From NCBI GenBank assembly GCA_028280945.1, contig JANQKV010000001.1:62001-126000 (forward strand): DNA of 64,000 nt. The letters run 5' to 3'. Under the pieces are notes generated by a model, which was given only the letters and a program-made list of their open reading frames with translations, was not told where the DNA came from and made no database searches. Shown piece after piece: positions 35,120 to 42,507 of the stretch; within the stretch, counting starts at the first letter, position 1, and each line of letters opens with the position of its first letter. Source of the stretch: Opitutaceae bacterium (GTDB taxonomy: Bacteria; Verrucomicrobiota; Verrucomicrobiia; Opitutales; Opitutaceae). A program made the translations under genes and the position numbers.

Positions 35120-36342
35120 AAATGCCGCCGATTCAGCGTTGGGGTTTGGGAGTTTGGGTGCTGCTCGGCATGGTGGGGGGTGTCGGGTTGGGCGTCGGTT
35201 TGCCGACCTTGGTCGAAACCTATGCGGTCGTGGGCCAGGTTTTCCTCAACCTGCTGATGGCGGTGGCGATTCCGCTGATCTTTTTTAACCTCGTGAGCGG
35301 GCTCGGGCAACTCCCCGGCGCGGGGGCCTTGGGTTCGCTCGGCGGGCGTTTGGTCGGCTTTTATGTCGGCACGACGACGGTGGCACTCGCGCTGGGTTTG
35401 ACCATGGCGAGTGGGTTGGAACCCGGCGCCGGTTTTGAGCTGCGCGGCGAGGCACCGGAGGGGTTGGGAGCGATGCCGAGTATTGGGCAGGTCTTCCTCG
35501 ATTTTGTGCCGCGCAACATTTTCGACGCGTTTGTCGACGGCAAGATCACCCAGATCGTTGTGTTTGGAGCTTTGCTGGGGGTGGCCCTGCTGCTGTTACC
35601 CGACCCGTGGCGGGACGGGGCGAAGTCGTTTTTTGATCATGGGGCGACGCTGCTACGCCAGATGGTGAAGCTCATCCTTTACACCGCGCCCGTCGGCGTC
35701 GGGGCGCTGACGGCGGAAAACGTCGCGATCTACGGCGCGGGTCTGCTCGGTCCCCTGGCGACGCTGGTGGGAGGTATCTGGTTGGCGCAGGGCGGGATGG
35801 TCACGCTTTACTTGTTGCTGTTGAAGTTCGTCGGGCGGGTCTCGCCGCTGCGTTTCTTGAAGCTGACGGCTCCGCTTTACGCCACGACAGCGGCGACCTG
35901 CAGCAGTGTGGCCAGTCTGGCGGTGAGTCTCGAAATCGCGGAGAAGCGCCTGCAACTGCCGCAGCGCATTTACGCGTTTGCGCTTCCGCTCGGTTCCCAA
36001 CTGAACAAGGACGGCACGTCGATCATGCTCAGCGCGGTGCTCTTGTTTACCGCGCAGGCGGCGGGGATTTCGTTCAGCTTTGGCGAACTTGTGGCGATCC
36101 TGCTGGTCGGCCTCATCCTGTCCGAAGGCTCGGGCGGAATTCCTGGAGGTGGCTTTATCATTTCGCTGCTGTTTGTCGAAGCCTTCAACCTGCCGATCGA
36201 AATTGCCGCGGTGGTGGGGGGAATCTACCGGCTCATCGACATGGGCAGCACCACCATCAATTGCATGGGCGATCTCGTCGCCTCAACCCTCCTCACCCGG
36301 TGGACCGACCGTTTGCCGGAAACCCTCGTTCCCAAACCATGA
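35116..36342 (+). CDS. Dicarboxylate/amino acid:cation symporter (DAACS) with altered substrate site
   Basis: A 408-residue inner-membrane carrier of the glutamate-transporter fold, with eight transmembrane helices and two re-entrant hairpins. HP1 region TCSSVASLAVSLEIAEK, TM7 LGSQLNKDGTSIM (usual form NMDGT), HP2 SEGSGGIPGGGFI, TM8 RLIDMGSTTINCMGD. In the archaeal homologue GltPh the TM8 pair is Asp394/Arg397; Asp375 is kept here but the Arg that grips the acidic side chain is Ser378. Neutral amino-acid carriers of this family also lack that Arg, so a neutral substrate is more likely than Glu or Asp. It overlaps both neighbours. Confidence 0.9.
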   Translation: MKMPPIQRWGLGVWVLLGMVGGVGLGVGLPTLVETYAVVGQVFLNLLMAVAIPLIFFNLVSGLGQLPGAGALGSLGGRLVGFYVGTTTVALALGLTMASGLEPGAGFELRGEAPEGLGAMPSIGQVFLDFVPRNIFDAFVDGKITQIVVFGALLGVALLLLPDPWRDGAKSFFDHGATLLRQMVKLILYTAPVGVGALTAENVAIYGAGLLGPLATLVGGIWLAQGGMVTLYLLLLKFVGRVSPLRFLKLTAPLYATTAATCSSVASLAVSLEIAEKRLQLPQRIYAFALPLGSQLNKDGTSIMLSAVLLFTAQAAGISFSFGELVAILLVGLILSEGSGGIPGGGFIISLLFVEAFNLPIEIAAVVGGIYRLIDMGSTTINCMGDLVASTLLTRWTDRLPETLVPKP

Positions 36343-37466
36343 TGTGCTCACGTTCCCTCATTTCCCGACTCCTGCCGTCCGCCTCACTCTTCGGTCTGTT
36401 CGTTGTCCTCGCCGCGACGTCCGTGGCGCAGCGTCCGCCGGTAGCGGTGGTCGCTCCTCACCGGCTCTACATCGACGTGGCGGACACCGTGTTGTCGCTG
36501 CCCTACCACAGCACCCATTTGCTCGATACGCCGGACCCGTCGGTTACGCATCTCGTCATCTCGCAGCACGGAGCGAGCCGCAACGCCGACCAATATTTCG
36601 AGCGCATGGTCAATCCCGCCCGCGAGGTTGGCGTGCTTGGGCACACGGCCATCATCGCCCCGCAGTTTTTGGAGCGCAAAGACGTGGCGGAATGGGGCCT
36701 CGATCCCGACGTGCTCTACTTCACGGGTGATGCCTGGCGGGGAGGGGGACTCTCCAACAACACCAACGCCCATCCGCGGGCTGCGCAGCTCAGTGCGTTT
36801 GCCGCGCTCGACGCCTTGCTGCTGCGCTGTGCCCATGTGTTTCCCAATCTCGAAGGCATGGTGCTGGCCGGACACTCCGCCGGCGGTCAATACATGAACC
36901 GCTATGCGGCGGCCAGCCGCTTGGAGCCGGTCCTGCGCGACAGTTTTGGCATCCGCCTGCGCTACATCGTGTCGAACCCGTCGTCCTACGTTTACTTCAC
37001 GGAGAAACGTCCGGTTCCGGGTGAGCCGGGAGTCTTTGCCGAGCCGGATGATGCCACCGAGGATGCCAATCCGGCCTTTCACCTCTACAAATACGGCGTG
37101 GATGAATTGCCGCTTTATTGGCAACACACCGGACTGGAGCGTGCCATGGCTCAATACGAGAACCGCAACGTCATTTATCTGCTGGGCGAAGACGACAACG
37201 ATCCCAACCATGGCAGCCTCGACACCCGCGGCGGAGCGATGCTGCAGGGACCCACCCGTCTCCAGCGGGGCCTTAACTATTTCCGCTACATGGGCCATCT
37301 GTTTGGCGACGGGGTCTATCGCCATCATCGCATCGCGATCGTGCCCGGCGTGGGCCACAGCTCCGGGGGCGTTTTCGCCTCCGATGCCGGAAAGTTCTAC
37401 CTCTTCGGCGCGGGCGAACGCGCGGATGGCCCGCTCGAACGTTACGGCGTGAGCAATGCGAAGTGA
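36339..37466 (+). CDS. Secreted alpha/beta hydrolase of unknown substrate
   Basis: A 375-residue protein with a signal peptide (about residues 1-30, LFGLFVVLAATSVAQ). The nucleophile elbow is AGHSAGGQ near residue 175; a late GVGHSSGGVF supplies a plausible catalytic His, and acidic candidates lie in GEDDNDPNHG. The start overlaps the symporter stop by 4 bases, so it closes the operon begun by the TonB receptor. The oxyanion region LVISQHGASRNADQY near 70 resembles esterase-type hydrolases rather than peptidases. I do not recognise a specific family; it could release an ester-linked or acylated form of the imported compound. Confidence 0.75.
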   Translation: MMCSRSLISRLLPSASLFGLFVVLAATSVAQRPPVAVVAPHRLYIDVADTVLSLPYHSTHLLDTPDPSVTHLVISQHGASRNADQYFERMVNPAREVGVLGHTAIIAPQFLERKDVAEWGLDPDVLYFTGDAWRGGGLSNNTNAHPRAAQLSAFAALDALLLRCAHVFPNLEGMVLAGHSAGGQYMNRYAAASRLEPVLRDSFGIRLRYIVSNPSSYVYFTEKRPVPGEPGVFAEPDDATEDANPAFHLYKYGVDELPLYWQHTGLERAMAQYENRNVIYLLGEDDNDPNHGSLDTRGGAMLQGPTRLQRGLNYFRYMGHLFGDGVYRHHRIAIVPGVGHSSGGVFASDAGKFYLFGAGERADGPLERYGVSNAK

Positions 37467-37470
37467 CCTC

Positions 37471-38616
37471 TCACCAACCGTTGATGCGCGGCCATTCGGT
37501 GATGATCTTTGTCGATCCGGTCTGCACCACCTGGTAGCGGTCGTGCGCTGCGGCGGTCATGCACGCGTGGTTGGGCAGGATGCGCAGGCGCGAGCCGATG
37601 GGGAGTGCCTCCCAAGGTGGCTCGCCGTCGTCCGCCGCGATGAGGCCGTGCTCCTGGTTGGCTGAGGCCACCTTGAGTCCCGGCATGACACGGGTGCCGG
37701 CGAGATCGGTTATCAGGCCGAAGCCGTAGTCGTTTTTTTGGGCGGCGGTGCCCCGGTCCTTGGAGAGCGCCATGCCGCCTGCGTCGACGAGAATCCATCC
37801 GTGCCGCCGTTGGTGGCCGATGACCGTGGTGACCACGCTGAGGGCGATGTCGTCGATCGAACAGATGCCGATGTTGGACTGCACAAGATCCTGGAAAACA
37901 AAGACCCCGGCGCGGATTTCGGTGAGTCCGGCGTGGCTGTTTTTCGCCAGGGCCGTGGGGGTCGAGCCGGCGCTGACCATCGGGCAGGGCAGCCCGGCGG
38001 TGGTAAGTTGATGGGCGGCTTGCAGGGCGCCTGCCCGCTCGACCTCGGCGATGGCAGCCAGGGCTTCGGGCGTATCGCAGCCGTAACTTTCGCCTGCGTG
38101 AGTCATGATGCCTTCGAGGATCGTGCCGGGGTGCGTGTGAATGAGCCGGGCCAGCTCGGACACTTGCGGATCGTCAGGGGCGAGCCCGGCGCGGTGACCA
38201 TCGGTGTCGATCTCGATCAGCAGCCGCAATGTGATGCCGGCCGCCGCCGCGGCCGCGGCCACCTGCCGGGCATTCTCGATATCGTCGACCACACAACGGA
38301 CCAAGGCACCCTTGCGGACCAATGCGGCCACGCGCCCCACTTTGTCGGGCACGATGCCGACGGCATACAATACGTCGGTCACCCCGTTGGCGAAAAAATA
38401 TTCCGCTTCGCGCAACGTGGAAACCGTGATGCCGCCGACACCTTCGGGAAAAAGCGAGCGGGCGACGTCGATGCTCTTCGCCGTCTTCATGTGCGGGCGC
38501 AGTGGCAGGTCGCCGATCGCAGCGCGCATAGTCTTAATGTTGTGCTCCATGCGATCTCGATCCAGCACGAGTGCGGGGGTCGGAATAGTGGCGAGATCGG
38601 CTGAGGTGGAAGGCAT
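37471..38616 (-). CDS. DSD1-type D-amino-acid dehydratase/aldolase (PLP, fold type III)
   Basis: A 381-residue alanine-racemase-fold PLP enzyme of the D-threonine aldolase / D-serine dehydratase (DSD1) family. The PLP Lys is Lys44 in RPHMKTAK, the PLP-phosphate region includes AGSTPTA, and the C-terminal zinc or divalent-metal site is His350 and Cys352 in PNHACMTAA. Relatives act on D-threonine, D-serine or D-threo-3-hydroxyaspartate, all D-beta-hydroxy amino acids. It is divergent from ridA with a GTATAC operator only 2 bases upstream of its ATG, leaving no room for a ribosome site, so the mRNA may be leaderless. It is convergent with the hydrolase operon. Confidence 0.88.
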   Translation of the reverse strand: MPSTSADLATIPTPALVLDRDRMEHNIKTMRAAIGDLPLRPHMKTAKSIDVARSLFPEGVGGITVSTLREAEYFFANGVTDVLYAVGIVPDKVGRVAALVRKGALVRCVVDDIENARQVAAAAAAAGITLRLLIEIDTDGHRAGLAPDDPQVSELARLIHTHPGTILEGIMTHAGESYGCDTPEALAAIAEVERAGALQAAHQLTTAGLPCPMVSAGSTPTALAKNSHAGLTEIRAGVFVFQDLVQSNIGICSIDDIALSVVTTVIGHQRRHGWILVDAGGMALSKDRGTAAQKNDYGFGLITDLAGTRVMPGLKVASANQEHGLIAADDGEPPWEALPIGSRLRILPNHACMTAAAHDRYQVVQTGSTKIITEWPRINGW

Positions 38617-38618
38617 GG

Positions 38619-38630
38619 ATTGTATACGAT
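38619..38630. promoter_or_regulatory. Second GntR/FCD-type operator (ATTGTATACGAT)
   Basis: Eleven of twelve bases match the palindrome at 28699-28710. It lies in the divergent space between the DSD1-type gene (ATG at 38616) and ridA-ggt. The core contains TATAC in both directions, so it could double as the -10 element of both promoters: a minus-strand TATACA here would place the transcription start at about the A of the dehydratase ATG. Confidence 0.65.
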
Positions 38631-38751
38631 TTGAACGATGAGCAGCGGCAAGCCGGAAAGCCCTGCGGAGGGGCGAATTGGCGAAAAACCACAGCAGACT
38701 TCGCGCCGGGACCGCTTGACCCTACCCGTTTGCCGCCGACAGTTCGACTCG

Positions 38752-39141
38752 ATGGTGCTGCGCAAAATTTTTCTCCCTGACGTTCCGGCTCCCGCCGGGC
38801 ACTACAGCCCGGCCGTTGCGGCCAATGGGTTTCTCTACATCTCGGGCCAACTGCCCCTCGATCCGAAATCGCCGGGAGCGGGTGTGCCGGACGGAATCGA
38901 TGCGCAAACCGAACAGGTTTTTGCCAACTTGTCCGCCGTGCTGGCCGCAGCCGGATCGACCAAGGAGGATCTCGTTAAGGTCACGATCTACGTGAACGGC
39001 ATCGAGCATTGGGACCGAATCAATGCGCTCTACACGGCCTACATGGGTGACCATCGACCGGCGCGGGCGGTTGTGCCCACGCCGCCGTTGCACTTTGGCG
39101 CGTTGCTTGAGTTGGAGGCGGTTGCCCTGTGCGCGGAATGA
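38752..39141 (+). CDS. RidA-family enamine/imine deaminase
   Basis: A 129-residue RidA (YjgF/Rid) protein. It hydrolyses reactive enamines and imines, such as 2-aminoacrylate, made by PLP-dependent Ser/Thr dehydratases. Typical stretches are GHYSPAVAANGFLYISGQLPLD, QVFANLSAVLAAAG and DLVKVTIYV; the substrate Arg is kept in RPARAVV, and the protein ends LLELEAVALCAE. The ATG at 38752 gives the family length; the frame is open back to an ATG at 38638, just after the operator, which would add a 38-residue non-homologous leader. It is divergent from the DSD1-type gene, which fits a dehydratase-deaminase pair. Overlaps the next gene by 4 bases. Confidence 0.9.
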   Translation: MVLRKIFLPDVPAPAGHYSPAVAANGFLYISGQLPLDPKSPGAGVPDGIDAQTEQVFANLSAVLAAAGSTKEDLVKVTIYVNGIEHWDRINALYTAYMGDHRPARAVVPTPPLHFGALLELEAVALCAE

Positions 39142-40835
39142 GCATCGAGCGAGGTGGGCGGCGATTGCTGCACCGGTCATGGGGTGCCTGCTTGCTGGTG
39201 CTCGGGATGGGTTGCGCGGTCGGGGCACAGTCGCCCGCGGCACAGCGGGCCGAGGCGGCCTCCGGCATGATCGTGGCGGGGCATCCAGCGGCGGTGGAAG
39301 CGGGGCTCGCGGTGTTGCGCCAAGGCGGCACGGCGATGGACGCAGCCGTGGCGGTTTCGTTGGCACTGGGCGTGGCGGAACCCTACGGATCGGGGATCGG
39401 GGGGAAACTGTTGTTTCTTCACTACGAGGCAGCTTCAGGCGAAGTCACCGTGGTCGATGCGCTGGATGCGGCGCCGCACTCGCTCGACGTGGACAGTTTT
39501 CGTGATTTGTCCAGCGACGAACGGGCGGGCGGCTGGGTCTCAGTCGCCGTGCCGGGCTGTCTGGCGGGGTTGGAAGCCGGGCACGCCCGGTGGGGAAGGC
39601 TGTCATGGGCCGACTGTGTCGCTCCGGCGGTGGCGGTGGCGGACGAAGGTTTTTCGATCCTGCCCAAAACTCACCTATTTCTCGGCGCTGCCGCCTTTCG
39701 GCTCAGCGAGGATGCCACGACAACGTGGACGGCGTTTTTTGAGGAGGACGGGCAACCCCTGCCCATCGGAGCGGAGACCCGGCATCCGGAGTTGGCGGAT
39801 ACGCTTCGCCTCGTGGCGGTCGAAGGCGCGGCGGCGTTTTATGAGGGTCACCTTGGCGAGGCCTACGTCTCCGCAGCCCGGACCGCCGGCGTGGACCTCT
39901 CGATGAACGACCTTGCCGACTACGCCGTCCGCATCACCGAACCAGGGCAGGTTGCGGTCGCCGGTGGCACCCTCTGGGTGGCTCCGCCTCCGGCGGTGGG
40001 CGGAATCATTACCGGAAGTTACTTCCTGCGCGTGCAGCTCGATGAAGCGGAAATCGAGCCCATCGATGACGCCGGTGCCGTCGTGGATTATGCCAAGCGC
40101 CTGCACCCGCTCTTTGCCCCCATCTATGCCCGGGCCGGAGACGAGCCGGGAGCGGCGGAAGCGGTTTGGGCTTGGTGGGAAGCTGGCATGCCCGCCATGC
40201 CGGATGCCGTGGCCAACTCTGCCGACGAATCCGCCGTGAGTGCTTTCGCTGCGTCCTTCACGACGCATTTTGTAGTCGGCGACGAGGCGGGCAACATTGT
40301 CTCTGCCACGCAGTCGCTCAGCTCCCACTTTGGCGCGGGCGTGGAGATTACCGGCACGGGCATCGTGATGAACAACACGATGAAAAACTTTGCGTTGCTC
40401 GATCCGGCATCCGTGAACCGACCGGCCCCGGGCAAGCGCCCGCGCACCACCATCGCACCGGTCCTTTGGACGGGCGAAACCGGAGAGGTGCTGGCGTTGG
40501 GTTTGCCGGGAGGCGCACGCATTCCGACCGGCACGATCCAAGTGTTGCAGGCGCATTTCGCCGGATTGCCGCTGGGGGAAGCGATTGAGCAGGCGCGCGT
40601 GCACGTCGAGCGCCCTCGGGACCCGTTGAATGCTCGCCGGAAAATTGTGTTTGAAACGACACCCCACGAAACGGTGTCTGCGGTTGTGCAGGAAGCCGGG
40701 TGGGACATCGTGCCGCCGGCCTCGCCCGAATGGTTTGGCGGCGTGTGTGCGCTGCGTTGGACCGGAGAGGCTTGGATCGGTTGGGCGGACCAACGCCGCA
40801 CCAACGCGGCGGCAGGCTGGACCGCACTCCGGTAG
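39138..40835 (+). CDS. Gamma-glutamyltransferase-like Ntn hydrolase, exported
   Basis: A 565-residue protein with a signal sequence (about residues 1-33, ACLLVLGMGCAVGAQ). It has the GGT fold: ASGMIVAGHPAAVEAGLAVL, GGTAMDAAVAVSLALGVAEP and SGIGGKLLF in the large subunit, self-cleavage before Thr375 in FTTHFVVGDEAGN, and the oxyanion Gly pair in GLPGGARIPTG. GGT hydrolyses or transfers gamma-glutamyl groups of glutathione and gamma-glutamyl peptides in the periplasm. Compared with E. coli GGT, some substrate-binding residues of the small subunit are hard to place, so the true acyl group could differ. Co-transcribed with ridA (ATGA overlap). Confidence 0.88.
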   Translation: MSIERGGRRLLHRSWGACLLVLGMGCAVGAQSPAAQRAEAASGMIVAGHPAAVEAGLAVLRQGGTAMDAAVAVSLALGVAEPYGSGIGGKLLFLHYEAASGEVTVVDALDAAPHSLDVDSFRDLSSDERAGGWVSVAVPGCLAGLEAGHARWGRLSWADCVAPAVAVADEGFSILPKTHLFLGAAAFRLSEDATTTWTAFFEEDGQPLPIGAETRHPELADTLRLVAVEGAAAFYEGHLGEAYVSAARTAGVDLSMNDLADYAVRITEPGQVAVAGGTLWVAPPPAVGGIITGSYFLRVQLDEAEIEPIDDAGAVVDYAKRLHPLFAPIYARAGDEPGAAEAVWAWWEAGMPAMPDAVANSADESAVSAFAASFTTHFVVGDEAGNIVSATQSLSSHFGAGVEITGTGIVMNNTMKNFALLDPASVNRPAPGKRPRTTIAPVLWTGETGEVLALGLPGGARIPTGTIQVLQAHFAGLPLGEAIEQARVHVERPRDPLNARRKIVFETTPHETVSAVVQEAGWDIVPPASPEWFGGVCALRWTGEAWIGWADQRRTNAAAGWTALR

Positions 40836-40939
40836 TCGCGACGGTCAGGAACGGCGGCATCAAAATCACGTTGTAAGTTTACCACCGGTTGACGAAGCCT
40901 CCCCTTGGCAAGTGGGGGCGATTGTGCAGGTTTGGAGCG

Positions 40940-41965
40940 ATGTTTATCGATGAATGCACCATCAAAGCGACGGCCGGAGACGGTGGGCGAGGGTGCTCGA
41001 GTTTCCGCCGGGAGAAGTATGAAGCGATGGGCGGACCCAATGGCGGGGACGGCGGCAAGGGCGGAGATGTGATTTTGATCGGTGACGAAAACACCAACAA
41101 CCTGATCGACTACAAATATAAGCCCCACTGGAAGGCCGAGCGTGGTGAGCACGGCATGGGCAAGGATCGCAACGGACGGGAGGGTAAATCAGCCGAGCTC
41201 AGGATGCCCCTGGGCACTATCGTGACCGACGAAACCACGGGTCGGGTCGTTGCCGAAATCATTGAAAAAGGTCAGCGCGTCGTGTTGTGCAAGGGAGGCA
41301 ACGGTGGCTGGGGCAACACCCGTTTTAAATCGTCCACCAACCGTGCCCCGCGCAGGGCAAACCCCGGGGAGGAAGGAGAATCCGGCACCTTTCGGCTCGT
41401 GCTTAAAAGCATAGCGGATGTGGGGTTGGTCGGTTTTCCCAATGCCGGCAAGTCATCGCTCACCCAGCGCATCACCCGAGCGCGACCGCGCACGGCATCC
41501 TATCCGTTCACCACCCTGCATCCGCAGATCGGAGTCATTGATTTTCCGGATGAGTATGATCGATTGTTGTTGGCGGACGTGCCGGGATTGATTGAGGGCG
41601 CCAGTGACAACCGCGGACTGGGGCATCGGTTTTTGCGTCACATCGAACGCTGTGCCCTGCTGATGTTTCTGATCGATATGGCAGGAGTGGACGGCCGGGA
41701 ACCAAGTGAGGATTACGCGACTTTGTTGGCGGAACTTGAGGCTTACGATGCCTCTCTGCTTGCCAAGCCCCGGGTGGTTGTCGCCAACAAAATGGACCTG
41801 CCCGAAGCGGCCGACAACCTCGCTGATTTTCGCTCGGCGCATCAAGTCGACATCATCCCCATCTCTTGCGAAAACGGGGAGGGCCTTGAGGCGCTCAAAA
41901 CCGCCTTGCTCCGCCGCGTGCGTTCAACCACGACAGCGACGGTTGCGCCCTCTTCCAGCTCCTAG
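40940..41965 (+). CDS. obg: GTPase Obg/CgtA
   Basis: A 341-residue ribosome-assembly and stress GTPase. The Gly-rich Obg fold fills residues 1-158 (DECTIKATAGDGGRGCSSF, GGPNGGDGGKGGDV); the G domain has GFPNAGKSS near 168, DVPGLIEGASDNRGLG near 215, NKMD near 284 and SCENGEG. It lacks the C-terminal OCT/TGS extension and ends in a Ser/Thr-rich tail. I chose the ATG at 40940 (MFIDECTIKA), which starts at the conserved Obg fold; an in-frame TTG at 40889 is unlikely. Confidence 0.96.
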   Translation: MFIDECTIKATAGDGGRGCSSFRREKYEAMGGPNGGDGGKGGDVILIGDENTNNLIDYKYKPHWKAERGEHGMGKDRNGREGKSAELRMPLGTIVTDETTGRVVAEIIEKGQRVVLCKGGNGGWGNTRFKSSTNRAPRRANPGEEGESGTFRLVLKSIADVGLVGFPNAGKSSLTQRITRARPRTASYPFTTLHPQIGVIDFPDEYDRLLLADVPGLIEGASDNRGLGHRFLRHIERCALLMFLIDMAGVDGREPSEDYATLLAELEAYDASLLAKPRVVVANKMDLPEAADNLADFRSAHQVDIIPISCENGEGLEALKTALLRRVRSTTTATVAPSSSS

Positions 41966-41983
41966 TCCAGTTCGAACGACGTA

Positions 41984-42505
41984 ATGAATCCCGAATTTCG
42001 CTCCCTCCTCATGCGCTCCAACCGGTTGTTGGGGGCACAGCTGGTGGAACAGAATCTGATCAAGCTCGATGATCTCGAGGCGGCCAATGAAAAGCTCCTG
42101 GATCTCATCGGATCCGGCACTCCCCGTCAGCGCACGGTCTTGGGCATATTGGCTTATGATCTCAATGCGGTGAAGGAGGAGGAAATCCTGCTGCACCAGC
42201 GCGATACGGACGGAGTGGGTCTGGTCGACCTGGAACACTACGAGATGAACGAGGAGATCAAAGCCAGTCTTGTTCCGGAGGAGTGCTGGGCGACTTGGTC
42301 AATTCCGTTTGATGTGCAGGAGGATATGACTTTTGTGGCGTCCGCCTATTACCTGAGCCCGGCGGTGAGAAAATTCTGGGAGGAGCGCTACGAACACCGC
42401 GTGTTGTGGTATGGCACCACCCTTGAGGGCATCGCAGAATATCTGGAAGGCCTCGCCGAAGATCAGCAAAACGCACCGACCGATCAACCTGCTGACTCTG
42501 CTTAA
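41984..42505 (+). CDS. MshEN/GspE N-terminal-like small protein next to the secretion ATPase
   Basis: A 173-residue soluble protein. Its N-terminal half ([25 protein letters not shown], then [20 protein letters not shown]) looks like the helical domain at the N-terminus of GspE/PilB/MshE ATPases, followed by a region resembling their IPxxxA...V-A-(V) ferredoxin-like part ([24 protein letters not shown]). It ends 2 bases before the ATPase gene, so the two are made together. Probably a regulatory or docking partner of the ATPase, perhaps binding c-di-GMP or a membrane subunit. This is inference; the similarity is weak. Confidence 0.65.
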   Translation: MNPEFRSLLMRSNRLLGAQLVEQNLIKLDDLEAANEKLLDLIGSGTPRQRTVLGILAYDLNAVKEEEILLHQRDTDGVGLVDLEHYEMNEEIKASLVPEECWATWSIPFDVQEDMTFVASAYYLSPAVRKFWEERYEHRVLWYGTTLEGIAEYLEGLAEDQQNAPTDQPADSA

Positions 42506-42507
42506 TC

